A stretch of DNA of 64,000 nucleotides from DASZTV01 sp036268405 (GTDB taxonomy: Bacteria > Actinomycetota > Actinomycetes > JAFAQI01): assembly GCA_036268405.1 (NCBI GenBank), contig DATAUF010000121.1, forward strand, positions 24,260 to 88,259, given 5' to 3'. A model generated the notes under the pieces. It ran no database searches, was not told the DNA's origin, and worked only from the letters and a program-made list of their open reading frames with translations. Of the stretch, positions 41,070 to 50,090 are shown piece after piece. Both the position numbers and the translations under genes were made by a program. Position 1 is the stretch's first letter. Every line of letters starts with the position of its first letter.

Positions 41070-41141
41070 CGGACCACCGAAGTAACCAGCGCCACACCTC
41101 GCCACGCTGCTGGTGCCTCGGCCGGGTGACAGGATCGGCGC

Positions 41142-42701
41142 GTGGGCGGAGGGCATCTGGCGGCGCACGCCGAGCGCGTCGCGGCGCGGCGCCGCTGGTG
41201 GAACACCGGAGCCGCAGTCCTCGTCCGGACCAGGGTCAGTCTGATCATCTCGCTGTTGCTGCTCAACATCGTCGGGGCCGCGGCGACGGCGCTTGTCGCG
41301 CTCTATGTGGTGCCGGAGCCCAAGCAGCTCACCTCGGCGGGCGCGGTCGGCACCTACGTCGCGATTGCGATTGCCTACGCGGCGGTCGCTGTCGCGGTCG
41401 GCGTCGTGGTGGGCGTGCGCTCGCTGTCCAGCCTTGGTGAATGGCTTCCCTCCGAGAAGCCGCCCACCCCTGAGCAGCAGCTCGTCGTCCTGAGGGGTCC
41501 GCGCACGCTGGCGCGCGGAATCGGCCTGCTGTGGTTCGGCGGCACCGTTCTCTTCGGGGCCTTGACCCTGAATCGGTCGATCGACGGCGGGCTGCGGATG
41601 ACCGCGATCGTCGGACTGAGCGGCATCATCACCAGCTCCGTCGCCTTCCGGTTGTCCGAAAGACTGCTCCGAGAGGCCGCGGCCCGCGCCCTGTCAGCCT
41701 CCGAGCACCCGCAACGCATCGCCCAGTCCGTCGCGGTTCGCTCGATCATGACGTGGGTGGCCGGGACAGGCGCACCGGTCCTTGGTGTCGTGCTGCTCGG
41801 CGTGGCCAGCATTGTCGACCCCGTCGGCAGCCGTCGCGAGCTCGCGATCGCCACGGCTGTGCTCGGCGCGAACTGCTTGCTGGCCGGATTCCTCACGACC
41901 GTCTTCGTCGCCCGCGCGACCGCTGACCCCATCATCTCGGTACGCCGCGCGCTGGCCCGGATCGAACGTGGCGAGCTCGACGTCTCCGTGCCGGTCTACG
42001 ACGGAACCGACATCGGCTTGCTGCAAGCCGGCTTCAACCGGATGGCGGCCGGACTGCGCGAGCGCGAACAGCTGCGCGACCTGTTCGGCCGGCACGTCGG
42101 AGTCGACGTCGCACGACAGGCGCTCGAGCAGGGGATGGCGCTGGGCGGCGAACAACTTGACGTCGCCGTCCTCTATATCGACATCGTCGGGTCGACCATG
42201 TTGGCGCGAAAGCTCCCGCCGGCCGAGGTGGTCGAGCTGTTGAACCGGTTCTTCGCGATCGTCATCGACGTGGTGGAGTCGCAGCGGGGCTCGATCAACA
42301 AGTTCGCCGGCGACGCCGCGCTTGCGATCTTCGGTGCGCCTGTCCCGTTGCCCGACCGCCATGTCCGAGCACTGGCGTCAGCGCGGCTGCTCGCCGAGCG
42401 GGTGAGGGCCGACATGCCGGACATCGACTTCGGGGTCGGTGTCGCCTCGGGTCCTGCGGTGGCCGGCAACGTCGGCGGAACCAGCCGCTTCGAATACACC
42501 GTGATCGGTGACCCGGTCAACGAGGCCGCCCGGCTCGGCGAGCTCGCAAAGACCATTCCCGGGCGGGTTGCCGCATCCGGAAGCCTGATCCGCGAGGCGG
42601 CGGTTGAGGGTTGGTCGGCCGCCGACGAGGTCGCGTTGCGTGGGCGTGGCGTGACGACGACCGTCTACACGCCCGACCCGGTAGGTCTAGGGATCGGCTG
42701 A
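41142..42701 (+). CDS. Membrane class III adenylate cyclase with HAMP domain
   Basis: A 519-residue cyclase of the type of mycobacterial Rv1318c-Rv1320c. Six transmembrane helices span about residues 28-265, a HAMP domain lies near 265-320 (RRALARIERGELDVSVPVYD), and the catalytic domain near 340-505: metal Asp in VLYIDIVGSTML, substrate Lys and second Asp in NKFAGDAALAIFGAP, and YTVIGDPVNEAARLGELAK. All key residues look present, so it should make cAMP as a dimer. GTG start after CAGGAT-6 nt. cAMP could feed a CRP-type regulator (see site at 19040). Confidence 0.93.
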   Translation: MGGGHLAAHAERVAARRRWWNTGAAVLVRTRVSLIISLLLLNIVGAAATALVALYVVPEPKQLTSAGAVGTYVAIAIAYAAVAVAVGVVVGVRSLSSLGEWLPSEKPPTPEQQLVVLRGPRTLARGIGLLWFGGTVLFGALTLNRSIDGGLRMTAIVGLSGIITSSVAFRLSERLLREAAARALSASEHPQRIAQSVAVRSIMTWVAGTGAPVLGVVLLGVASIVDPVGSRRELAIATAVLGANCLLAGFLTTVFVARATADPIISVRRALARIERGELDVSVPVYDGTDIGLLQAGFNRMAAGLREREQLRDLFGRHVGVDVARQALEQGMALGGEQLDVAVLYIDIVGSTMLARKLPPAEVVELLNRFFAIVIDVVESQRGSINKFAGDAALAIFGAPVPLPDRHVRALASARLLAERVRADMPDIDFGVGVASGPAVAGNVGGTSRFEYTVIGDPVNEAARLGELAKTIPGRVAASGSLIREAAVEGWSAADEVALRGRGVTTTVYTPDPVGLGIG

Positions 42702-42720
42702 CGCGCGTCCCGTCCGCCGC

Positions 42721-42754
42721 TAGTGTCCCGGTCGACCAACACCGCTCGGAAGGA
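42721..42754 (+). promoter_or_regulatory. Promoter and RBS of the second liv-type operon
   Basis: TAGTGT (42721-42726) is a -10 box; GGAAGGA (42748-42754) is a Shine-Dalgarno sequence 7 nt before GTG 42762. This selects GTG 42762 over the GTG at 42723, which lies within the -10 box itself. Confidence 0.6.
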
Positions 42755-42761
42755 CCACCTG

Positions 42762-43547
42762 GTGCTGCTGGACGTGGAGCACGTCACAGTGCGCTTCGGC
42801 GGTCTGGCAGCGCTGACCGACGTCTCCGCTGCGGTGGCCGATGGCGAGGTCGTGGGGGTGATCGGTCCCAACGGGGCCGGCAAGACGACACTTTTCAACG
42901 TCATCTGCGGCTTCGTCAGGCCCGCCCAGGGTGAGTTGCGGTGGCGCGGCGAACCGCTGCGCCGCCATCACCCGCACCAGCTCGCCGGCCTCGGGATCGC
43001 GCGGACCCTGCAGGGTCTTGGCCTCTTTCCGCATCTCAGCGTTCTCGACAACGTGCTCGTCGGCGCAGATCGACATGGCAAGGCGTGGTTCGGGTCGGGG
43101 CTGTTCGCCTTGCCGCGCGGTGACCGCGACGAGCGACACCTCCGCGAGCGCGCCACCGAGGCACTGCGACGGCTTGGCATCGAGGATGCGGCGGGGCTGC
43201 TACCGGGCCAGCTGCCCTACGGCGTGCAGAAGCGGGTGTCCCTGGCCCGTGCACTGGTCGCCGACCCGGCGCTGCTGTTGCTCGACGAGCCGGCATCGGG
43301 TCTTTCTGCGCAGGAGATGTCCGAGCTCGTCGAGCTCGTCCGTGATCTCAAGCAGCACACCGCGGTCCTGCTGGTCGAGCACCACATGGACCTCGTGATG
43401 AGTGTGTGCGACCGCATCGTCGTCCTTGACTTCGGCCGTTGCATCGCGACCGGGACGCCCTCGCAGGTGCGAGATGACCCAAAGGTGCTCGAGGCCTACC
43501 TCGGCGAGCAGATCGACGACGCGACCGACGAGGTGAGCAGTGCCTGA
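42762..43547 (+). CDS. livG: LivG-type ABC importer ATPase
   Basis: A 261-residue ATPase of branched-chain-amino-acid-type (HAAT) importers. Walker A GPNGAGKTT, LivG-like signature LPYGVQKRVSLARAL, Walker B LLLLDEPASGL, H-switch LLVEHHMDLV. First gene of a complete G-F-H-M-binding-protein operon. The stop overlaps the LivF start by 8 nt. The gene symbol describes the family; the substrate (branched-chain amino acid, amide, urea or other) cannot be told. Confidence 0.92.
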   Translation: MLLDVEHVTVRFGGLAALTDVSAAVADGEVVGVIGPNGAGKTTLFNVICGFVRPAQGELRWRGEPLRRHHPHQLAGLGIARTLQGLGLFPHLSVLDNVLVGADRHGKAWFGSGLFALPRGDRDERHLRERATEALRRLGIEDAAGLLPGQLPYGVQKRVSLARALVADPALLLLDEPASGLSAQEMSELVELVRDLKQHTAVLLVEHHMDLVMSVCDRIVVLDFGRCIATGTPSQVRDDPKVLEAYLGEQIDDATDEVSSA

Positions 43548-44277
43548 CGTCGCGCGGAAGGACGCGGGGCTCAGCATCGACGGCGTTGTCACGATGTACG
43601 GCGCGGTCCGCGCGTTGGACGGCGTCTCGCTCGAGATCCCGGACGGTCAGATCACCGCCATCCTTGGGGCCAACGGCGCCGGGAAGACCACGTTGCTTCG
43701 CACCGTCAACGGGCTCGTGCATCCTTCGGCCGGCACGATCACCTACCACGGGCACAACCTGGTCGGCGCCCCGGTCGAGCGGGTGGTGACCTATGGCATC
43801 GCGCATGTCCCCGAAGGGCGCGGAGTGATCACCGAGCTCACGGTGGAGGAGAACCTCCGGCTCGGCGTGCTCTGGCGTACCGATCGTCGTGCGGTCACCG
43901 ATGAGGGCCTGGCAACGGTCTACGAGATGTTCCCGCCGCTCGCCGAGCGGCGCGACAAGATCTCCGACACCTTGTCCGGCGGCGAGCGACAGATGCTCGC
44001 GCTCGGTCGTGCCCTGATGAGCCGGCCGTCTCTGCTGCTGCTCGACGAGCCTTCGCTCGGCCTGGCGCCACGGGTGACCGCGCAGATCATGGCAACCCTC
44101 AAGCGGCTCAGCGGCACGGAGGGTCTCACCGTCGTGCTGGTCGAGCAGAACGCGCGCAGCGCACTGTCCGTCGCCGACACCGCGGTCGTGCTCAACCTCG
44201 GCCGAGTGGTTGCCTCCGGTGCCGCCGCCGACCTCGCCGGCGACGACAAACTCCGACACGCATATCTGGGGTTCTGA
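43540..44277 (+). CDS. livF: LivF-type ABC importer ATPase
   Basis: A 245-residue ATPase: Walker A GANGAGKTT (about residues 42-50), Q-loop region HVPEGRGVITELTVEENL, signature LSGGERQMLALGRAL (about 145-159), Walker B LLLDEPSLGLAP. It pairs with the LivG subunit upstream, which it overlaps. The stop codon overlaps the LivH start (TGATG at 44275-44279). Confidence 0.93.
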   Translation: MPDVARKDAGLSIDGVVTMYGAVRALDGVSLEIPDGQITAILGANGAGKTTLLRTVNGLVHPSAGTITYHGHNLVGAPVERVVTYGIAHVPEGRGVITELTVEENLRLGVLWRTDRRAVTDEGLATVYEMFPPLAERRDKISDTLSGGERQMLALGRALMSRPSLLLLDEPSLGLAPRVTAQIMATLKRLSGTEGLTVVLVEQNARSALSVADTAVVLNLGRVVASGAAADLAGDDKLRHAYLGF

Positions 44278-45161
44278 TGACCTTCCTGAACCTCGTGATC
44301 TACGGCATCGCGAACGGCGCCATCTACGCGCTACTTGCGCTTGCGTTGGTGTTGATCTGGCGCTCGACGAGAATCTTGAACTTCGCTCAGGCCGGCATGT
44401 TGATGTTCACGACGTTCATCGCGTGGGATCTCGTCCAGCGGCACGGCCTCAACTACTGGCTCGGCCTGGTGGTCGCGCTCGTCGCCGGGCTGATCCTCGG
44501 CGCGGTCGTCGAGAGACTGCTGATCAGACCCGTCGAGAACGGGCCACCGCTCAACCCGGTGATCGTCACACTTGGATTGCTACTGCTGATCGAGGCTGTT
44601 GCCGGAATGATCTGGGGTAACGGGCTGAGCTCGTTCTCGCCGAACTTCTCACTGAACTACTACCGCGTGGGCAACCAGGTGATTCTGTTCTCGCCCGACT
44701 ACCTCTTCATCGTCCTGGCAGTCCTCGTCGTACTCATTGCGCTCTACCTCCTGTTTCAGCGCTCGCCAGTCGGGCTGCGGATGCGCGCCAGTGCTTTCAA
44801 CCCGGAGGTCGCGCGGCTGCTCGGGGTCCGGGTCGGACGGCTGCTGACGCTGGGCTGGGCACTCGCGGCCATGGTGAGCGCACTCGCGGGGGTGCTGATC
44901 GCGGGCACCCAGCCGGACTACATGAACCCCAACGCGTTCGACGGGCTGCTGATCTTCGGCTTCACAGCCGCGGTCATCGGCGGCCTGGAGTCTCCGCTCG
45001 GTGCGGTCATCGGCGGCGTCCTCGTCGGGGTGCTCCAGCAGATCCTCGACAACTACGTCAGCAACAACATCGACTTCTTCTACCTGTTGGTGATCCTTCT
45101 GGTCGTGCTGATGGTCCGGCCCAACGGGCTGTTCAACCGGACGTCGGTGAGGCGCGTATGA
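44277..45161 (+). CDS. livH: LivH-type ABC importer permease
   Basis: A 294-residue permease with about eight transmembrane helices (IYGIANGAIYALLALALVLI at the N-terminus, ILNFAQAGMLMF, VVALVAGLILGAVVERLLI). The coupling region GLRMRASAFNPEVARLLGV (about residues 165-183) is the family's EAA-like loop. Directly coupled to LivF and LivM by 1-4-nt overlaps. Confidence 0.93.
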   Translation: MTFLNLVIYGIANGAIYALLALALVLIWRSTRILNFAQAGMLMFTTFIAWDLVQRHGLNYWLGLVVALVAGLILGAVVERLLIRPVENGPPLNPVIVTLGLLLLIEAVAGMIWGNGLSSFSPNFSLNYYRVGNQVILFSPDYLFIVLAVLVVLIALYLLFQRSPVGLRMRASAFNPEVARLLGVRVGRLLTLGWALAAMVSALAGVLIAGTQPDYMNPNAFDGLLIFGFTAAVIGGLESPLGAVIGGVLVGVLQQILDNYVSNNIDFFYLLVILLVVLMVRPNGLFNRTSVRRV

Positions 45162-46207
45162 ACGTCGTCGACGGCGCGTTGTGGCGGCGTACGCCGATGG
45201 TCCTGCGTCATGGCCTTCCCGCTGTCGCCGGCCTTGGGCTGCTGCTCGTCGTCACCGGCCGGCTGTCGGACTACCGCAACACCCAGCTCGCGCAGATCGC
45301 GACGGAAGTCTGCGCAGTCGCGGGGCTGACCGTGCTCACCGGGTTGTCAGGTCAGATCTCGCTGGGCAACGGCGCCTTCATGTTTGTCGGCGCCTACACC
45401 GTCGCGCTGCTGTTGAACCATCACCCCAGTGCCAACAACGGCGAGTTCGTCCTGATCCTGCTGGCGGCCGTCCTCGTCGCTGCGGTAGTGGGAGGACTTG
45501 TCGGCATTGCCGCGGCCCGGCTGCGCGGGCCCTATCTCGCCGGCGTCACGCTCGCGCTCGCATTGGGGCTCCCGGTGCTGCCGAAGTACTCGCATCTGCA
45601 GGGTCCGCTGGGCGGTCATGCCGGGTTCTCCGTCAACGCGCCGGCCGGTCCGAGCAGCATCGACTTCTTCCGCTGGCAAGCCTGGGTGTGCTGCGTCGCG
45701 GCGGTCCTCACGCTCTTCTTGCTGGCGAACCTGTCTCGAAGCCGGGTCGGTCGCGCCTTCCGAGCGGTCCGTGACGACGAGATCGCGGCGTCGCTTGCCG
45801 GCATGTCGGTGGCCCGTGTCCAGGTGCTCGCATTCGTGGTGAGCGCCGCTTGTGCGGGCCTGGCGGGAGGCCTTGCTGCTGATGTCGCAGGCAGCGTCGG
45901 CCCCGACTCGTTCTCGCTCACGCTGTCATTGGGCCTGTTGTCCGCGGCCGTCTTCGGCGGGCTCGGCACACTCAGTGGCGCGGTCTACGGCTCGATCGTG
46001 ATCATCCTGCTCCCGCAGTGGTCGCACGATCTGGCCAACCACGTGTCGCTGTCGATCAACGTCGTGAACAACCTGCCCTACGCCCTCTACGGGCTTGCGC
46101 TGATCGTCGGAATGCTGATCTTCCCGCTCGGAATCCAAGGTTTGGTACGTCGCCTCAGGCGCGCAATCGCCGTCCGGGTGCCGCAGTCACGGACGGTCGC
46201 CGAGTAA
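45158..46207 (+). CDS. livM: LivM-type ABC importer permease
   Basis: A 349-residue permease: LTGLSGQISLGNGAFMFVGAY (about residues 59-79, the LivM hallmark GQxSLGxxAF), the coupling loop SRSRVGRAFRAVRDDEIAAS (about 194-213) and a GGLGTLSGAVYG motif near the C-terminus. ATG overlaps the LivH stop. A 109-nt gap to the binding-protein gene holds a CCGAA-N5-TTCGG repeat and the RBS GGGAGG. Confidence 0.93.
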   Translation: MNVVDGALWRRTPMVLRHGLPAVAGLGLLLVVTGRLSDYRNTQLAQIATEVCAVAGLTVLTGLSGQISLGNGAFMFVGAYTVALLLNHHPSANNGEFVLILLAAVLVAAVVGGLVGIAAARLRGPYLAGVTLALALGLPVLPKYSHLQGPLGGHAGFSVNAPAGPSSIDFFRWQAWVCCVAAVLTLFLLANLSRSRVGRAFRAVRDDEIAASLAGMSVARVQVLAFVVSAACAGLAGGLAADVAGSVGPDSFSLTLSLGLLSAAVFGGLGTLSGAVYGSIVIILLPQWSHDLANHVSLSINVVNNLPYALYGLALIVGMLIFPLGIQGLVRRLRRAIAVRVPQSRTVAE

Positions 46208-46316
46208 CACTCCGCTGAATAACACCTAGGGAACGAAACCGCCGGGTGACTAGGCACCGAACCGGATTCGGCGTAGGTTCCGGCCAGCAACCGGCCAATG
46301 ATGATCGGGAGGACCT

Positions 46317-47642
46317 ATGAACAAGGCGTCGGCACGCCTTCTTGCAGCGGGCGCGGTGGTGGCAGTCGTTGCCACTGCGTGTGGTGGGAGCAGTAGCGGA
46401 GGGAGTGGCGGAAACGGCTCGGCGGCGGTGCCAGGCGTGACCGCGACGACGATCACCATCGGCAGTCACCAGCCGCTGACCGGCATCGCGGCACCGGGTT
46501 ACGACGAGATCGCGCCCGCCTCGGCCGCGTATTTCAAGTGGGTCAACGCCCACGGGGGCATCAACGGTCGCACCATCAACTTCAAGTACCTCGACGATGC
46601 CTACAACCCCGCCACGACGTCCACCGTTGTCACCAAGCTGGTCGAGCAGGACAAGGTCTTCGGGATCTTCGAGGGTCTCGGCACGCCGACTCACGAGGCC
46701 GTCGTCAACCGCCTCAACCAGGAGAAGGTGCCCGACTTGTTCGTGGCGTCCGGTTGCCTGTGCTGGAACAACCCGAGCCAGGATCCCGAGACGTTCGGGT
46801 GGCTGCCCGACTACACCCGCGAGGGCAAGATCCTCGGGCAGTATGTGAAGCAGAACTTCGCTGGCAAGAAGATCGGGATCTTCGCTCAGGGCGACGACTT
46901 CGGTCAGAACGGGATCAAGGGCTTCGAGGACGAGATCCCCGCTAGCCAGATCGCGTCGATCCAGCAGTACGACCCCACCAACACGACCATCACGCCGCTC
47001 GTGAAGAAGCTGAAGGATGCCGGCGCGCAGGTTGTCGTGTCGTTCACCGTTCCGGCATTCACCGCGCTGCTGAAGCTGACCTCGTTGCAGCTGGGATTCA
47101 GCCCGCAGCTGGTAGTCAGCAGCGTCGGATCCGACCCGGTCACTCTCGCGGGTCTGATCACGGCGTTCGCCAAGCAGGGTGGTACGACGCTCAAGGGCGA
47201 AGACCTGATCCAGGGCATCGTCACCGACGGCTACCTGCCGTCGGCCGCCGATCCCAGCAACAGCTGGATCAAGCTGTTCGAGAAGATCTACAAGAAGTAC
47301 ATGCCTGCCAAGACGTATCCGGCGTTCGACGGCAACATCGAGTACGGCATGGCATCGGCGTACACCTTCGCCCAGGCGCTCGTTGCGGCGGGGAAGAACC
47401 TGACGCGCGCCGACATCGTCTCGGCAGTGGAGGGCGGCCTGACGGGTGGCCCGAACCTGGTGCCGTACGCGTACTCGTCGAGTGACCACTCCGGCATTAC
47501 GGGTGTGCAGATGGGTGTCATCAACGGGCTCAGCATCAAGCTGCAGGGCACGCCGCTGACAACCGACGACGGCTCGGGAGCCATCACGCCGTACACCACG
47601 GCAGAGGCAACCGCGCCGGCGAACGGCATCCCGACGGGTTGA
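46317..47642 (+). CDS. HAAT-type ABC importer substrate-binding lipoprotein
   Basis: A 441-residue lipoprotein (signal ending VVATAC, lipid Cys near 22; then a Gly/Ser linker). The type I periplasmic-binding domain shows ITIGSHQPLTGIAAPG, WVNAHGGINGR, KLVEQDKVFGIFEGLG, KKIGIFAQGDDFGQNG and AYTFAQALVAAGKNLTR. GGGAGGACCT is the RBS. It serves the G-F-H-M importer upstream and ends in a strong terminator. Typical length, unlike the 550-residue partner of the fused importer. Confidence 0.93.
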   Translation: MNKASARLLAAGAVVAVVATACGGSSSGGSGGNGSAAVPGVTATTITIGSHQPLTGIAAPGYDEIAPASAAYFKWVNAHGGINGRTINFKYLDDAYNPATTSTVVTKLVEQDKVFGIFEGLGTPTHEAVVNRLNQEKVPDLFVASGCLCWNNPSQDPETFGWLPDYTREGKILGQYVKQNFAGKKIGIFAQGDDFGQNGIKGFEDEIPASQIASIQQYDPTNTTITPLVKKLKDAGAQVVVSFTVPAFTALLKLTSLQLGFSPQLVVSSVGSDPVTLAGLITAFAKQGGTTLKGEDLIQGIVTDGYLPSAADPSNSWIKLFEKIYKKYMPAKTYPAFDGNIEYGMASAYTFAQALVAAGKNLTRADIVSAVEGGLTGGPNLVPYAYSSSDHSGITGVQMGVINGLSIKLQGTPLTTDDGSGAITPYTTAEATAPANGIPTG

Positions 47643-47656
47643 TCTGAGAGTGCACC

Positions 47657-47697
47657 TGTCGATGGCCGGCCCGGGGTATCCGGGCCGGCCATCGACA
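47657..47697 (+). terminator. 18-bp perfect hairpin terminator after the liv-type operon
   Basis: TGTCGATGGCCGGCCCGG (47657-47674), loop GGTAT, and its exact complement at 47680-47697 make a perfect 18-bp stem, 15 nt after the binding-protein stop. No long T-run follows, as is usual in actinobacteria. Confidence 0.88.
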
Positions 47698-47752
47698 TCC
47701 GGACCGGCAATCGGCCCGGCCATGAGCACTGCTACGGCAAACTGATCGCCTG

Positions 47753-48280
47753 ATGACCGAACCGCCGAAGATCACACCTGGCGAGCGCTTCGCCGACGCA
47801 GAGCAGTGGGACCACGCCCGGGCGACTCCGCCGCACCTGTGGGCCACCCTTGGCTACCGCAGGCTGTCGTGGGCGCCGGGTGCTACCTCGATCGCCTGGG
47901 ACGCCACTCCCGACTACTGCTTCCGGACCGCCGGCGGACCGATCGTCCAGGGCGGGCTGGTGACCGCGTTGCTCGACGCCGCGATGGGTGGAGCGTGCTG
48001 GACGGTCCTCGACCGCGACCAGGCGTTCCTCACCGCGGACCTGCGAGTCGAGTTTCTTCGGTCGGCAGAGGCGGGCACGTTATCGGCGCGCGGCTGGGTC
48101 GTACGCCGCACTCGCAGGGTGGTCTTCTGCGCCGCGGAGCTCTATCGCGGTGAGACGGCTGGCGAGGTGCTGGCGTCGAGCCGCTGCACCCAGGTCGTCC
48201 TTCCGGCAGAGGGCCGGGCTGGGCGCTACCAGCAATCGGGGGAGCCGGATGCCGCTCCGCCCGAGGACGCGCGAGGATGA
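47753..48280 (+). CDS. PaaI-like hotdog-fold thioesterase
   Basis: A 175-residue hotdog protein. The central helix sequence GGPIVQGGLVTALLDAAMGGA (split around residues 62-82) is the PaaI/COG2050 substrate pocket, with strands ADLRVEFLRSAEAG and GWVVRRTRRVVFCAAELY. It probably hydrolyses an acyl- or aryl-acyl-CoA. The next gene starts 5 nt after its stop, encoding a phosphotransferase associated with fatty-acid breakdown, so both may act on the same acyl compounds. Confidence 0.82.
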   Translation: MTEPPKITPGERFADAEQWDHARATPPHLWATLGYRRLSWAPGATSIAWDATPDYCFRTAGGPIVQGGLVTALLDAAMGGACWTVLDRDQAFLTADLRVEFLRSAEAGTLSARGWVVRRTRRVVFCAAELYRGETAGEVLASSRCTQVVLPAEGRAGRYQQSGEPDAAPPEDARG

Positions 48281-48284
48281 GCCG

Positions 48285-49355
48285 ATGAGCAACGACCTGG
48301 CGGCGCTGACCGAGCAGGCGGCGCCGCACGAGGCCGTCGGCCGCTATCTGTCCGAGCAGCTCGGCGACGACGGCTGGCGCGACTGCCGGCTGGAGCTCAT
48401 TGCCGGCGGCAAGTCCAACCTGACCTTCATGGTGAGCGCGACCGCGGGTGACGCGGTGCTGCGCCGGCCGCCGCTGTCCAACCGGCTGCCGACTGCGCAC
48501 GACATGGGGCGCGAGCACCGGGTGATGACGGCGCTGGGCGCGACGGCGGTGCCGGTCCCGAAGACCCTCGCGCTGTGCACCGATGACGACGTGATCGGTG
48601 CGCCGTTCTACGTGATGGATCGAGTTGTCGGGCACATCGTGCGCGACTCGCTGCCCGACGGCTACGCGGAGTCCCACGAGGAGCGCGCGGCGATCTCCTA
48701 CGGCCTGATCGAAGTGCTCGCCGACCTGCACGCCGTTGATCCTGCCGCTGTGGGCCTCGGCGACTACGGCAAGCCGCATGGCTATCTCGAACGGCAGATC
48801 CGGCGCTGGACCTCGCAGTGGGAGGCCACCCGCGACGCGATCCAGGCGACCGGCAGCGACCTCGACCGGCTCGCGAGCCGGCTCTCCGACGGTGTCCCGG
48901 CCTCGCCGTCCGGGCCGGTCGTGCACGGCGACTACCGAATGGACAACGTCCTCCTCGACCCCACGACCCCGGGCCGGGTGGCAGCGGTCCTCGACTGGGA
49001 GCTGTCGACGCTCGGCGACCCGCTCGCCGATCTCGGCCTGTTCTTCATCTACTGGCAGGACGCGGGCGATGAGACCAGCGAGCTGACCGCCGGGATCCTG
49101 CCGACCGTCACGACGCTGCCCGGCTTCCCCAAGCGTCGCGAGCTGCTCGATCGCTACGCCGAGCGCAGTGGCCGCGACCTGTCAGAGATCCCTTGGTACG
49201 TGGGGTTCGCGTGCTTCAAGCTCGCGGTGATCGTCGCCGGTGTCGCGGCCCGTGGGATGGCCGGGGCGATGATCGGTGACGGCTTCGTGGAGATGGCGGC
49301 GCGGATCTCGCCGCTGGTCAATGCCGGCCACCAGGCACTCTCCGACGGCCTGTAA
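48285..49355 (+). CDS. Aminoglycoside-phosphotransferase-fold kinase, ACAD10/11 N-domain (LvaA-like) type
   Basis: A 356-residue small-molecule kinase. GGKSNLTFMVS is the nucleotide loop, VVHGDYRMDNVLLD (about residue 210) the catalytic loop, and VLDWELSTLGDPLADLG the metal-binding segment. The last motif is typical of the group related to ACAD10/11 N-domains and Pseudomonas LvaA, which phosphorylate 4-hydroxyacyl-CoAs. The neighbouring thioesterase and SDRs support a role in acyl-CoA or hydroxy-acid metabolism; it is unlikely to be an antibiotic resistance gene. Confidence 0.85.
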   Translation: MSNDLAALTEQAAPHEAVGRYLSEQLGDDGWRDCRLELIAGGKSNLTFMVSATAGDAVLRRPPLSNRLPTAHDMGREHRVMTALGATAVPVPKTLALCTDDDVIGAPFYVMDRVVGHIVRDSLPDGYAESHEERAAISYGLIEVLADLHAVDPAAVGLGDYGKPHGYLERQIRRWTSQWEATRDAIQATGSDLDRLASRLSDGVPASPSGPVVHGDYRMDNVLLDPTTPGRVAAVLDWELSTLGDPLADLGLFFIYWQDAGDETSELTAGILPTVTTLPGFPKRRELLDRYAERSGRDLSEIPWYVGFACFKLAVIVAGVAARGMAGAMIGDGFVEMAARISPLVNAGHQALSDGL

Positions 49356-49375
49356 GACTCAGCGCAGGCTGAGTC
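49356..49375. terminator. Small hairpin between convergent kinase and SDR genes
   Basis: GACTCAG-CGCAGG-CTGAGTC is a perfect 7-bp stem one base past the kinase stop codon. It covers the stop of the convergent SDR gene. It could stop transcription on both strands; the stem is short, so confidence is moderate. Confidence 0.5.
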
Positions 49376-50090
49376 CTCCGTCGATCACCCAGATCTGTCC
49401 CGTGACGTAGGTCGAGTCGACAAGGGTCGCGACGACACCCGCGACATCTTCGGGCACCGCGGCCCGCTGCATCGGTGCCACGAACTTGATCGCCTCGTGG
49501 AGGTCGGTCCACTCGGCGGTCCACGGGGTGTCGACGAGTCCCGGCGCGACCGCGTTGACCCGCACTTGGGGCGCGAGGGTGTTGGCAAGCAACACCGTCA
49601 GGTGGTTCATGGCGGCCTTGCTCACCGCGTAGGGAATCGACGATCCGGTCGGGCGGACCCCGGCGAGCGACGTGACGTTGACGATGCACCCGGCACCTGA
49701 CTCGCGCAGATGGGGGATTGCCGCGACGGTGGTCTGCCACGTGCCGATGACGTTGACGTCGTAGAGCCTGCGGAAGACGTCGGGAGTCGCCGTGGCGAAG
49801 TCGTCGTGCGGGATCCGCACCGTGGTGCCGGCGTTGTTGACCAGTACGTCGAGCCGGCCGAACCGCTCGACGGTCTCGGCAACGACTCGCTGCGCGTCGG
49901 CGGCGTCCGCGATGTCGCCCTGCACGTAGTGCGTACGGTCCTCGTCGAGCTCGGCCACCATCGCCCGGCCGGCATCGACCGAGCTGACGGAGTTGATGAC
50001 CACCTGCATGCCATCGGCGACGAATCGCTCGACACATGCCTTGCCGATGCCGGACGTGGACCCGGTCACGAGTGCGACTCGCTCAGACAT
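49359..50090 (-). CDS. Short-chain dehydrogenase/reductase
   Basis: A 243-residue classical SDR: cofactor loop TGSTSGIG (about residues 9-16), LVNNAGTT, catalytic Ser in VNVTSLAGV and Tyr/Lys in PYAVSKAAMNH (about 150-160), and the C-terminal YVTGQIWVIDGGLSLR. It reduces or oxidises a hydroxyl/carbonyl with NAD(P). The start overlaps the stop of the upstream SDR gene (TGATG), so the two SDRs are made together. Confidence 0.92.
   Translation of the reverse strand: MSERVALVTGSTSGIGKACVERFVADGMQVVINSVSSVDAGRAMVAELDEDRTHYVQGDIADAADAQRVVAETVERFGRLDVLVNNAGTTVRIPHDDFATATPDVFRRLYDVNVIGTWQTTVAAIPHLRESGAGCIVNVTSLAGVRPTGSSIPYAVSKAAMNHLTVLLANTLAPQVRVNAVAPGLVDTPWTAEWTDLHEAIKFVAPMQRAAVPEDVAGVVATLVDSTYVTGQIWVIDGGLSLR

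Noticed and set aside
48285..49355. Aminoglycoside resistance gene
   Set aside because: The motif set (DWELSTLGDPLADLG) and acyl-metabolism neighbours fit the ACAD10/11-LvaA kinase group instead.
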